Assembly (NCBI GenBank): GCA_004295245.1
Contig: REAR01000066.1
Location: 1-51,144, forward strand
Direction of reading: 5' to 3'
Length of the DNA stretch: 51,144 nt
DNA from: Sphingobacteriales bacterium
GTDB lineage: Bacteria > Bacteroidota > Bacteroidia > Chitinophagales > Chitinophagaceae
The position numbers and the translations under genes were made by a program. Below are positions 1-7,560 of this stretch, in pieces. Within the stretch, counting starts at the first letter, position 1. Each line of letters opens with the position of its first letter. The notes below the pieces were generated by a model. The model saw nothing but the letters and a program-made list of their open reading frames with translations. It had not been told where the DNA came from and did not search any database.

Positions 1-1
1 T

Positions 2-259
2 AATACAAAACAAAAATTCATTGACACAGGTGTTTTGACAACCCCTAATGATAATTTAGCAGACATTTACGAACAGATTGGTGGTGAACCGAACTGGGTT
101 CAATCCGATGAAACACCAACTGACCCTGATGGAAACCCTATGACATTTATTGCACAGACTTATACAGGTAACTATACTGATGATAGCTGTGCCAAGCATA
201 TTTATTTATTCTATAGTGACAAACACAAACTTGCGGTACTTTTATATCAGACAACATGA
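2..259 (+). CDS. DUF1963 (YwqG-like) protein, C-terminal part
   Basis: The reading frame is open from the left edge to a TGA at 257-259, so only the last 85 or so residues are present and the true start lies outside. The visible part has the pattern I associate with the C-terminus of DUF1963/YwqG proteins: IGGEPNWVQ, then a PDGNPMTFIAQ segment and a YLFYS strand near the end. The function of that family is not established. An internal TTG at 35 is unlikely to be the real start because the frame continues upstream without a stop. The gene is followed 11 nt after its stop by the first attC-like spacer, so it may be the body of an integron-type cassette. Family assignment is moderately sure and cassette membership is inferred. 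Confidence 0.55.
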   Translation, partial: NTKQKFIDTGVLTTPNDNLADIYEQIGGEPNWVQSDETPTDPDGNPMTFIAQTYTGNYTDDSCAKHIYLFYSDKHKLAVLLYQTT

Positions 260-270
260 CAAAAAACAGC

Positions 271-470
271 AGCCAACATTGAGTGCCAATAGTGGGGCTG
301 GACATTAGAGCAATCAGCAACGGTAATTCTGTTGTGCTGTGGTTCGGGGCTTGACGAACAAAGCCCAGCTTTAGTTCTTAATATTTAACTTTATCAAAAA
401 GCCAGGCAGCGGTTCCGGGCGGAATACTAATTCCACAGCTGCGGCAAGCCCTGAAAGTTATATGACATAC
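271..470 (+). other. attC-like palindromic spacer 1
   Basis: This 200-nt non-coding spacer starts with AGCCAAC just after the preceding stop codon and ends with GTTATATGACATAC at 457-470, about 27 nt before the next start codon. The end motif aligns with GTTGTGCGTCATGC at the end of the next spacer (GTTRTRYGNCATRC). The two spacers also share the inner string GGAATACTAAT (421-431 here, 1499-1509 there). An internal inverted repeat pairs GGGCTTG near 347 with CAAGCCC near 445. The outer arms do not pair well here. The resemblance to integron attC sites is inferred from architecture. Confidence 0.45.
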
Positions 471-496
471 AAAAACCCTCAAATATTGAAGATGCT

Positions 497-1402
497 ATGA
501 AACGATATGCACAGCTATTTATCCTATTTCTGATACTATTCTCATTGAGAAGTGTTGCTTGCTTAAATTATTATGTGGTTGACAGCAGTGGCCACAGAAA
601 TATGCATGACGATTATCCACCTTCAAATATTTTCATTCACCCTAAGTATGACATAGAAGATTTAAAAGCAAGCGAATCAAAAATACTCACAGCTACGACA
701 AGTGATAAATATAAATACATCTCTAACTATTGTGCTACTTTGATAAAATTAGGGCGACACAGAGAAGCAATTCCAATTTTAGAAAATTTACTAAAAGACA
801 AACCAAATGAATACGAGATTAATGCAAATCTTGCTGTTGCATATGAGTTGAATGGGCAAATTGACAATGCCTTAACCTTTTTGAAAAAATCAATTTCCAT
901 AAGCCCGGATTCCCATAATGAGAGTGAATGGTTTCATTTAAGAATTTTAGAAGCAGCAAAGAATTTGAACGAGAGCAATTTAAATCCACAAGACATTTCT
1001 ATATTGAAAATTCAAAGTGACACATCAAAAAAAAATGGCTTTCAGATTTCATATCAACTGAAAGAAAGAATCCCTTTGACAAAGGCAACAAACAATTTAC
1101 TTAGTAAAGTCATTGAAGAGAGTGCAGATTTTTATAGTGCAAATATTTCTTTAGAATGGGCTATTGAACTTTACGCTATTTCAATTGGCTATTCTTCTGA
1201 CAATTCTATAAAAACGAAATTATGGGACAAAATGAATTTATCAAGACAAAAGTTAATAGATTTTAAAAACCAAGGGAAAGAAGGTTCTGTATCAAAATAC
1301 TTATATAAATCAAACTGGAAAAAGAAAATCAATCAACGAATTAACGAGTGGGCAAATTATAAGCCGTATTACTACGACAAAGAAATTAAAACAACATTCT
1401 AG
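497..1402 (+). CDS. secreted tetratricopeptide-repeat protein
   Basis: This 301-residue protein starts with a signal peptide (about residues 1-22, hydrophobic LFILFLILFSL). At about residues 72-140 it has two tetratricopeptide-like helix pairs, recognisable from YCATLIKLGRHREAIPILE and the NLAVAYELNGQIDNALTFLKK-type pattern. The rest is lysine- and asparagine-rich and matches nothing I recognise. TPR units are protein-interaction scaffolds, so no catalytic role can be stated. The gene stands alone between two palindromic spacers on the same strand as its neighbours and looks more AT-rich than the genes after 2985, in keeping with a mobile cassette. The ATG at 497 is chosen because it begins the signal peptide. 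Confidence 0.7.
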   Translation: MKRYAQLFILFLILFSLRSVACLNYYVVDSSGHRNMHDDYPPSNIFIHPKYDIEDLKASESKILTATTSDKYKYISNYCATLIKLGRHREAIPILENLLKDKPNEYEINANLAVAYELNGQIDNALTFLKKSISISPDSHNESEWFHLRILEAAKNLNESNLNPQDISILKIQSDTSKKNGFQISYQLKERIPLTKATNNLLSKVIEESADFYSANISLEWAIELYAISIGYSSDNSIKTKLWDKMNLSRQKLIDFKNQGKEGSVSKYLYKSNWKKKINQRINEWANYKPYYYDKEIKTTF

Positions 1403-1411
1403 ACAAGTACG

Positions 1412-1617
1412 GCATACAACAGGCGGTTTGGCAATATGGCGGGGTGACGAATATATTCTCAGCTTTTTATTCGCTAATCGGCTTCAGTTCCAGCCGACGG
1501 AATACTAATGAGCTGCAGAATTAACAATGAACTTTTGTAACTTTATTCAGCAGTGGTTACGGCTGACGATTTTCAAATACCGCCTCATCGCCAAGCCGTG
1601 TCCGTTGTGCGTCATGC
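1412..1617 (+). other. attC-like palindromic spacer 2
   Basis: The outer arms of this spacer form an imperfect inverted repeat. The left arm at 1412-1442 (CATACAAC, then GGTTTGGCAATATGGCGG) pairs with the right arm at 1579-1611 (ACCGCCTCATCGCCAAGCC, then GTTGTGCG). The terminal CATACAAC (1413-1420) is complementary at 7 of 8 positions to GTTATATG at 457-464, the start of the same unit, but only at 6 of 8 to GTTGTGCG at 1604-1611, with which it pairs inside this site. That pattern is expected of integron cassettes, where the R'' box belongs to the cassette on its left and R' to the one on its right. Confidence 0.5.
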
Positions 1618-1654
1618 AATTGAACACACTAATAACTTAACCATCCAAAACTAA

Positions 1655-2512
1655 ATGGCAGATAATACAGACGAAGAACATTTAGATAATCCGATAAACA
1701 ATCAATCGGAAAATCCTCCTGATGAAATTATTCCAACTACTGACACGGAGACTATTAACTCAATTCAAGAAACTGAAAATATGGAAGTACATCATCATGC
1801 CCATGACCCGGAAGCACCGCATCATAAGAAAAACTGGAAATCATATTTTTGGGAATTTTTAATGTTGTTCCTTGCTGTGTTCTGTGGCTTTTTAGCAGAG
1901 TATCAGTTGGAGCATAAAATAGAAAGAGACAGAGGTAAGCAATATACCTATTCTTTTTATGAAGACTTGAAAACTGATTCATCTCATTTCAACGATCTTA
2001 TAAGTAGGTTTACAAAAAAGCTCACTGTTTTTCAAGACATGTCACCTTGTTACGACTCCCTGTTGAGTTCCTCATCAATAAACTGTTTAACTAACATCTA
2101 TATTAATTCCAGAGATTTTCCAGATTTAATATATACAGATCGTACACTCATGCAATTGAAAAACGCTGGCGGACTCCGTTTGCTAAAAAAGACAGATGCA
2201 GATAGTATTCTTCTTTATGATAAACTTCTTCAGGTTTATAAAGCTGCCGAAACTACAGGACTTCAAAATATACAAAATGACGTCCGTGAAACTTCCGCTC
2301 TACTTCGGGATTATGGAAAATGGAAAGATACTACCCAGCAACCAAGAATATTTGCCATATATGGTAACAATAAAGATTTGTTAAACAAGTATTTCAACCA
2401 TCTTACCCTATATGATGGTTTTTGTAGAGCAAGATTGAATAATTTACTAAAGCTGAAAAAGGGAAATGCTGAACTCATAGAATATTTTAAAGCTAAATAT
2501 CATTATGACTAA
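1655..2512 (+). CDS. one-helix membrane protein of unknown function
   Basis: The 285-residue product has an acidic, low-complexity N-terminus (residues 1-45), a histidine-rich stretch (VHHHAHDPEAPHHKK, about 45-59), then one strong transmembrane helix (about 65-83, FWEFLMLFLAVFCGFLAEYQ). About 200 mostly helical soluble residues follow. This order, a His-rich linker, a WEF-type helix ending in FCGFLAEYQLEH and a basic ERDRGKQY, is one I recognise as recurring in hypothetical proteins of Bacteroidota. I know no function for it. The gene is single, follows attC-like spacer 2 by 37 nt and is followed 16 nt after its stop by ACGCACAAC. It reads as the last complete cassette of the putative array. 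Confidence 0.65.
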   Translation: MADNTDEEHLDNPINNQSENPPDEIIPTTDTETINSIQETENMEVHHHAHDPEAPHHKKNWKSYFWEFLMLFLAVFCGFLAEYQLEHKIERDRGKQYTYSFYEDLKTDSSHFNDLISRFTKKLTVFQDMSPCYDSLLSSSSINCLTNIYINSRDFPDLIYTDRTLMQLKNAGGLRLLKKTDADSILLYDKLLQVYKAAETTGLQNIQNDVRETSALLRDYGKWKDTTQQPRIFAIYGNNKDLLNKYFNHLTLYDGFCRARLNNLLKLKKGNAELIEYFKAKYHYD

Positions 2513-2528
2513 GGATGTGTAAGCACGA

Positions 2529-2537
2529 ACGCACAAC
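2529..2537 (+). other. truncated attC-like end (R''-like box)
   Basis: ACGCACAAC lies 16 nt after the stop of the preceding gene. It is the exact reverse complement, 9 of 9, of GTTGTGCGT at 1604-1612, the start of the same unit. No partner arm is found downstream, so the site looks cut off and may mark the edge of the cassette array. Confidence 0.35.
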
Positions 2538-2984
2538 ATGAACCTTTAGATTTGTTTTTAGAGATTTACATAAATAAACCTATTACTATTATTACTTTTC
2601 TTTTTTTCGTCCGCCCGGGGTCTGGCGCAGCCGACCCCGGGGAGATTTTAACGGCACAAACAAAACTTCTTTATTATAGCTGCTATACCAACTGCCGCAC
2701 AAGTGTGCGACGCAACGGCTGCTGCACCGGCTTACCAATGCTGGCTAACAAAATTGGTATTTTAATTTAAATATTATGTTCGCTCAAGGTCTGGCAAAGC
2801 TGACGGCGGGGATTCAATCATCGCAACCCATTTTCAATTCTCTATTATCAATTACGCTTCTCATTTTTCTGCTCAATAAAGTGTTGGCGCTGAAGGGCGC
2901 CCCGAAAGCCAAGCACAAATCCGATCGGGGTTTTCAACGAGCAACGGCTGCTGCTATGAAACACAAATGCCGGCTCCCCCCTTA
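2538..2984. other. gene-free stretch with GC-rich hairpin and repeat copy
   Basis: No convincing gene is seen. The stretch holds a strong GC-rich hairpin at 2614-2641 (CCCGGGGTC paired with GACCCCGGG, loop containing GGCGCAGCC) without a T-run. A related but weaker GGTCTGGCAAAGCTGAC lies near 2788-2804. One copy of the two-block intergenic repeat lies at 2695-2749. Short open frames here are interrupted by these repeats and show no protein-like pattern. Confidence 0.5.
2695..2749 (+). repeat. two-block intergenic repeat, copy 1
   Basis: Core GTGCGACGCAAC at 2705-2716, then 23 nt, then GCTGGCTAAC at 2740-2749. It lies between convergent genes. Confidence 0.75.
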
Positions 2985-5033
2985 TTACTTATAACTTAAC
3001 CCTTCGTTGTATTTAAACAACGCATAGCCCGGGCCTTTTAAATAGCCGGGCACATCTGACAACTGGTTTTGCGCAGCGGCTTCAGATACGGGTGTTGTAA
3101 AAGGCATTTTTCCGGTTGGGTTGAACGTACCAGTTAGTACATCCAGCACCGCATCGGCCGTAGTGCCAAAGGTGGCCAGTACGGCTTTTATAGTGCCTTT
3201 TCTTTTTTCATTATAAATTTCATTAATTACCCATGGGTTGGTATAGTTTATTAAAAGCACGGTGGGCTTTTTGGCTGTAAGCTTATTAATGTATGCGGTA
3301 TCTACCCCGTTTTTTGACAATGAAAGATAGAGCGGCGAACCATCAGCATCAAACAACGATTTAGCGCCGGGGGTAACCCATACAACAATAACATCCGCTT
3401 CTTCGGATGTTTGTACAAATTCAATAGGATAGTTATTGTTAGAGGGTGTATAAACAGTGCCGGCATTGACGCCTTTCTTTTGAACATACGCTTCAAAATA
3501 AATTTTTGTGTTGGGTTTTAAGGGAAGTGCATGTTCTTGATTTCTTAACAACACAATTGATTTACGAAAAGCAATTGCGGCCTGCTGCTGAAAGTTTTTA
3601 TTACCTACTAATTTTTCTGCTGCATCCTCATCCACATACGGATTTTCAAAAAGCCCCAGTTCAAATTTTTCTATTAGTAATAAGGTTACAGAATGATCAA
3701 TTAAAGCCATGTTTACCATACCGCTTTTTACGGTTTCCAGTAATGGAGCGGGGTCGGCCGAACCGGAATAGATATTAACGCCGGCTTCTAATGTTTTTTT
3801 ATAGCGTTCTTTTATTGATAAGTTTTCGGCGCCCCAGGGCATCATTTCTATAGGGCCGGTATCTGAATTAATAATTCCTTTAAAGTCCAATTGTTTTCTT
3901 AATAAATTTTGCAACACTTCTTTATTATAGGCATAGGCTACTTTTTCATACTGTGTATTATTGGGTATGGAATAATAGGGCATAATAGAAGAGGTGCCTG
4001 CTTTGATAGCGGCTTTAAAAGGAATAAGATTATTATTAAACATACCACCGGGAAACACTTCATTCTTTCCCCAATTAAAGTGAGGGTCTTGTCCGCCTTC
4101 TGTTGCGCCCCCACCGGGAAAATGCTTGGTGGTAAGTGCTACTGAAGTATTGCTGAGTTTATTACCTTGAAAGCCCAGTACAATTTCTGTTGTCATTTTT
4201 GCCACCCAATGGGCGTCTTCGCCAAAAGTACCTTCTACCCTTTGCCAGCGGGGTTCTGTACTTAAATCGGCCATGTACATATATCCTTTTCGTAAGCCAA
4301 CAGCGGCCCACTCTTGCCGGGCAATGTTTGCAAAATTTCTTACCAATTTTAAATCTCGTGTGGCAGACAAACCCAATTCTCCGGGCCAGGCAGAAAACGT
4401 TGTTTTGCCCACGCTTAAACCAATTGATGCATCGCGGGTAATATGATTGCGTGGATTGGAAGCTACAATAGCAGGAATGCCTAAGGCCTCACTCTCACAG
4501 AGTGCCTGCAGGTTATTACTCCACGCGGCAATTGTTTTGGTGGCGGTGTTTACCCGTAATATAAAATGCCGCAGGTGGTATTGTGTAACGGCTTTGGTGG
4601 TACCTGCTGCAGACATAATTGCTATGGGTAATGGTTGCTTAGAAAACATATTGATGGTTTGTATCAAATCTGTTTCATTAAAATCGGCGGTGATGGGTTC
4701 CGTGTTTTTGGGGGCTTCAAAACTCCAATCGTTTTTTAAACGAGTAGTACTAATGAGCATAAAACCTACTTTTTGTTCAACACTCATTTTGCTTACTAAA
4801 TCTTTTGCTCTTGCTGCAGGTGCTAGGCGCCAGTCTTCATAGCGGTCTAATTGCCCATTGCGGTTTAAATCTTTAAACTGTAAATTATTTATGGTTAGTA
4901 AGGTTACCGTGCGATGTCCTAAAACAGGTTGTTTGCTTACTGTTGCTTTTGTTTGTTGTGCCTGTGATGTAATAGTTGCCAAAATGGCAATCAACAATAA
5001 GCATATAGATAAGGTAGCAGTTGTTTTTAACAT
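2985..5033 (-). CDS. secreted glycoside hydrolase family 3 (beta-glucosidase type)
   Basis: This 682-residue enzyme should hydrolyse beta-glucosides or related oligosaccharides outside the cytoplasm. A signal peptide spans about residues 1-25 (cleavage near TSQAQQ). A calcium-loop-like DLNRNGQLDRYEDW follows at 55-68, common in this branch of bacterial GH3. The N-terminal TIM-barrel domain carries EGTFGEDAHWV (about 267-277) and KHFPGGG (303-309). The nucleophile loop reads INSDTGP (388-394), making D391 the likely nucleophile, although many GH3 enzymes have SDW there. A C-terminal alpha/beta sandwich starts near 480 (KSIVLLRNQEHALPL). The length fits the family. The gene stands alone, convergent with the cassette-like region. 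Confidence 0.88.
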   Translation of the reverse strand: MLKTTATLSICLLLIAILATITSQAQQTKATVSKQPVLGHRTVTLLTINNLQFKDLNRNGQLDRYEDWRLAPAARAKDLVSKMSVEQKVGFMLISTTRLKNDWSFEAPKNTEPITADFNETDLIQTINMFSKQPLPIAIMSAAGTTKAVTQYHLRHFILRVNTATKTIAAWSNNLQALCESEALGIPAIVASNPRNHITRDASIGLSVGKTTFSAWPGELGLSATRDLKLVRNFANIARQEWAAVGLRKGYMYMADLSTEPRWQRVEGTFGEDAHWVAKMTTEIVLGFQGNKLSNTSVALTTKHFPGGGATEGGQDPHFNWGKNEVFPGGMFNNNLIPFKAAIKAGTSSIMPYYSIPNNTQYEKVAYAYNKEVLQNLLRKQLDFKGIINSDTGPIEMMPWGAENLSIKERYKKTLEAGVNIYSGSADPAPLLETVKSGMVNMALIDHSVTLLLIEKFELGLFENPYVDEDAAEKLVGNKNFQQQAAIAFRKSIVLLRNQEHALPLKPNTKIYFEAYVQKKGVNAGTVYTPSNNNYPIEFVQTSEEADVIVVWVTPGAKSLFDADGSPLYLSLSKNGVDTAYINKLTAKKPTVLLINYTNPWVINEIYNEKRKGTIKAVLATFGTTADAVLDVLTGTFNPTGKMPFTTPVSEAAAQNQLSDVPGYLKGPGYALFKYNEGLSYK

Positions 5034-5538
5034 ATGGCTTGTTTATGGTACTCTATTAAAATTATTTTTGAGAATAGTTTAACTGGTGCAAATGACTAAT
5101 AACTTCACTCAGCCGGGCCTTATAAACCGGCTGTAAACTTTACAGAAAAGTAGTTTTTTTAAGCCGGCTGTACAAATTATAGTTTATAGGGTATTAATTA
5201 ACGCTTATCTTTTATTTAAAGCCATTTTATTGATTGCTTTTTTTATAGCAGATTTTTTTACTTGTTATTTGCTGATAAAAATGATACGTTTTGCTTGTAT
5301 TAGAAAGTTCTTTCTAACACTTACTCAAATATTCACAGTAGGTTTATTAAACAAAATTTTAGTACTTGTAGAATTTTTTCATTCGATAAAAACAAACAGA
5401 ATACAATACAGTTTTTTTAGAGTTAATTATTTACTTTAGTTTACATGGGATATTTTTTTATGTCTACCTTTCTTATAGCGATAGTTTAAAAAAGAAAACT
5501 ATTCTACCAAATTTCACTCTCAAAACCAACTTATAATT
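5034..5538. other. 505-bp intergenic region with inverted repeats
   Basis: This is the spacer between two divergent genes and I see no gene in it. It contains AGCCGG/CCGGCT (5111-5116 with 5127-5132), CTGTAAA-C-TTTACAG (5131-5145) and TTAGAAAG-TT-CTTTCTAA (5300-5317). The last two are near-perfect dyads that could be operators. TACTTTAG at 5432-5439 resembles the Bacteroidota -7 element TAnnTTTG, but no clear -33 TTG is placed correctly. The promoter reading is weak. Confidence 0.35.
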
Positions 5539-7248
5539 ATGAAACGAATTAGACTTTTTTTATTATTAGGCCTGGTGGCTTTTTTTACAAGCTGCAGTGA
5601 AACGCCTAAAGCTTCTGCTGCAGATGCCATTTACTTTGGCGGTGATATTATAACAATGGAGGGCAACAACCCTACTTATGCAGAAGCTATTGCTGTAAAA
5701 GACGGTAAAATTGTTTTTGTAGGCTCAAAAAATGAGGCGGAAAAATTACAGGGAGACAGTACTGCAATGCATAACCTTGAAGGTAAAACCCTTTTACCTG
5801 GCTTTTTAGATGCACACAGTCATTATATTAATTCGCTGCTGGTAGCCAATCAGTGTAAGCTATATGCACCTCCTTCCGGGCCTGGTAAAGATGTTGAAAG
5901 TATTGTGGCCGCATTAAAATCTTTTGCAACAGAAAAAAAGATAGCTAAGGGTGCTATGATTATGGGGTATGGTTACGATGAAAACGTAATGCCGGGTGGA
6001 AAATTATTAAACCGGGATGACCTTGATAAAGCCTTTCCGGATAACCCGGTACGGGTAGAACACGTTTCTATGCATGGTTGTGTGCTGAACAGTGCTGCAA
6101 TGAAATATTATGGTATCAGCGCTGCTACCAAAACACCTCCGGGTGGTGTAATAGTACGCAAGCCAGGCACTAACGAGCCTTACGGCCTTATTATGGAAAC
6201 GGCGTTTTTGCCAATTATGGCAAAGTCGGAAGCCATGACCCCAGAACAAGAAATAGCCTTGAGCAAGGCAGGACAATTACTGTATGCTGAAACAGGTATT
6301 ACCACAGCGCATGAGGGAGCCACTCACCTGGCACCTTTGCAAACCATGCGAAGAGCTGCACAGGCAGGCGCCCATATTATTGATGTAATTGCTTTTCCTT
6401 TTATTACTGATATGGATACGATATTAAAAGAAATACCGAGACAAGAATGGTTAACCTATAACAATGGTTTAAAAATTGGTGGGGTTAAAATTACTATTGA
6501 TGGGTCACCACAAGGCAAAACAGCTTTCTTTAATACACCTTACTTAACTGGTGGACCGGCCGGTGAAAAAAACTGGAAGGGGGAGCTTACTTTTTCGCAA
6601 GACATAGTAAATAATATGACGAAAAAAGTATACGATTTAAATGTTCCGTTAAACCTGCATTGTAATGGAGATGGAGCCATTGATGCTTTTCTTACCGCTT
6701 ATGAATTTGCCCGTGGCGGCGATTACAGCAAACCCTGGAATGTGACCACCATTCACACACAGTTTATGAGAAAAGAACAAATGGCAAAATTTGTGAAGTA
6801 TAATGTTCGCCCTTCGTTTTATACTTTGCATACTTATTATTTTTATGAGGCGCATGTAAATAACCGCGGTGCTGCGCAAGCAAACTATATCAGCCCGATG
6901 CGGGACGCCATTGATGCGGGCATGCACCCGACCAATCATACCGATTTTGTAGTGGCCCCTTTGAACCAGATGATGATGTTATGGAGTGCGGTAAACCGTG
7001 AATCAAGAGCTGGAGCAAAAGTTGGCCCCGACCAACGTATTACACCTTATGAGGCTTTACAAGCTATGACCATTAATGTGGCAGCACAATACGACGAAGC
7101 TGATAGCAAAGGAAGTTTGAAGGTGGGTAAGCGGGCTGACCTGGTTGTTTTAAGTGCTAACCCATTAAAAGTTGATCCTTCTACAATAAAAGATTTGTCG
7201 ATTGCAGAAACTATTAAAGATGGCAAGTCGGTTTATGTAAAAAAATAA
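5539..7248 (+). CDS. amidohydrolase family lipoprotein (YtcJ-like)
   Basis: This 569-residue metal-dependent hydrolase belongs to the Amidohydro_3/YtcJ group. The N-terminus is a lipoprotein signal with lipobox FFTSC, so C19 should be lipidated and the enzyme anchored in the envelope. The composite beta-sandwich begins at about residue 30 (AIYFGGDIITM). The metal-binding HxH is at 93-95 in LLPGFLDAHSHY. Later barrel motifs include LNLHCNGDGAIDAF (about 370-385), a second metal or substrate site, and GMHPTNHTDF. The C-terminal strand GKRADLVVLSANPL is typical of the superfamily. Substrate cannot be read from sequence. The gene is monocistronic, with a clear terminator 36 nt downstream. Confidence 0.88.
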   Translation: MKRIRLFLLLGLVAFFTSCSETPKASAADAIYFGGDIITMEGNNPTYAEAIAVKDGKIVFVGSKNEAEKLQGDSTAMHNLEGKTLLPGFLDAHSHYINSLLVANQCKLYAPPSGPGKDVESIVAALKSFATEKKIAKGAMIMGYGYDENVMPGGKLLNRDDLDKAFPDNPVRVEHVSMHGCVLNSAAMKYYGISAATKTPPGGVIVRKPGTNEPYGLIMETAFLPIMAKSEAMTPEQEIALSKAGQLLYAETGITTAHEGATHLAPLQTMRRAAQAGAHIIDVIAFPFITDMDTILKEIPRQEWLTYNNGLKIGGVKITIDGSPQGKTAFFNTPYLTGGPAGEKNWKGELTFSQDIVNNMTKKVYDLNVPLNLHCNGDGAIDAFLTAYEFARGGDYSKPWNVTTIHTQFMRKEQMAKFVKYNVRPSFYTLHTYYFYEAHVNNRGAAQANYISPMRDAIDAGMHPTNHTDFVVAPLNQMMMLWSAVNRESRAGAKVGPDQRITPYEALQAMTINVAAQYDEADSKGSLKVGKRADLVVLSANPLKVDPSTIKDLSIAETIKDGKSVYVKK

Positions 7249-7283
7249 TTATTACCCTTGTTGTAAATTTTTATACTTCACCT

Positions 7284-7319
7284 AATAAGCCGCTACTGTT
7301 TTGCAATAGCGGCTTATTT
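7284..7319 (+). terminator. rho-independent terminator of the amidohydrolase gene
   Basis: AATAAGCCGCTA (7284-7295) pairs perfectly with TAGCGGCTTATT (7307-7318) around an 11-nt loop and is followed by an AT-rich tract. Confidence 0.75.
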
Positions 7320-7496
7320 AATTTAAAAATAGGGGTATTGGCTTAACTGAAAAAGAGGTATAGAATAAAGTTGCCATTATACTTGCCACATCATCACTTT
7401 TAACGGGTGCCACAAATTTTTCAATGTAATGGTGTAGTATTTGTTCCACTTAGAGTGGAATGAAGTGCTACTACTCGCTCCTTATAGCGTTGCAGC

Positions 7497-7556
7497 TAAC
7501 ATGTGCGACGCAACGATGTTGCTATGTTTCCGAATGTTCGGACCACTATTGGTTAC
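7497..7556 (+). repeat. two-block intergenic repeat, copy 2
   Basis: Core GTGCGACGCAAC at 7503-7514; second block TTGGTTAC at 7549-7556, in the longer 34-nt spacing class. It lies between convergent genes, just beyond the 3' end of the minus-strand gene. Confidence 0.7.
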
Positions 7557-7560
7557 TCTT

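Noticed and set aside
1755-1982. Minus-strand frame inside the one-helix membrane gene
   Set aside because: It is a shadow of the plus-strand gene, whose transmembrane and His-rich pattern is clearly protein-like.
2552-2994. Two short plus-strand frames in the spacer after the third gene
   Set aside because: They run through hairpins and the two-block repeat, are rich in Cys and low-complexity residues, and match no family I know.
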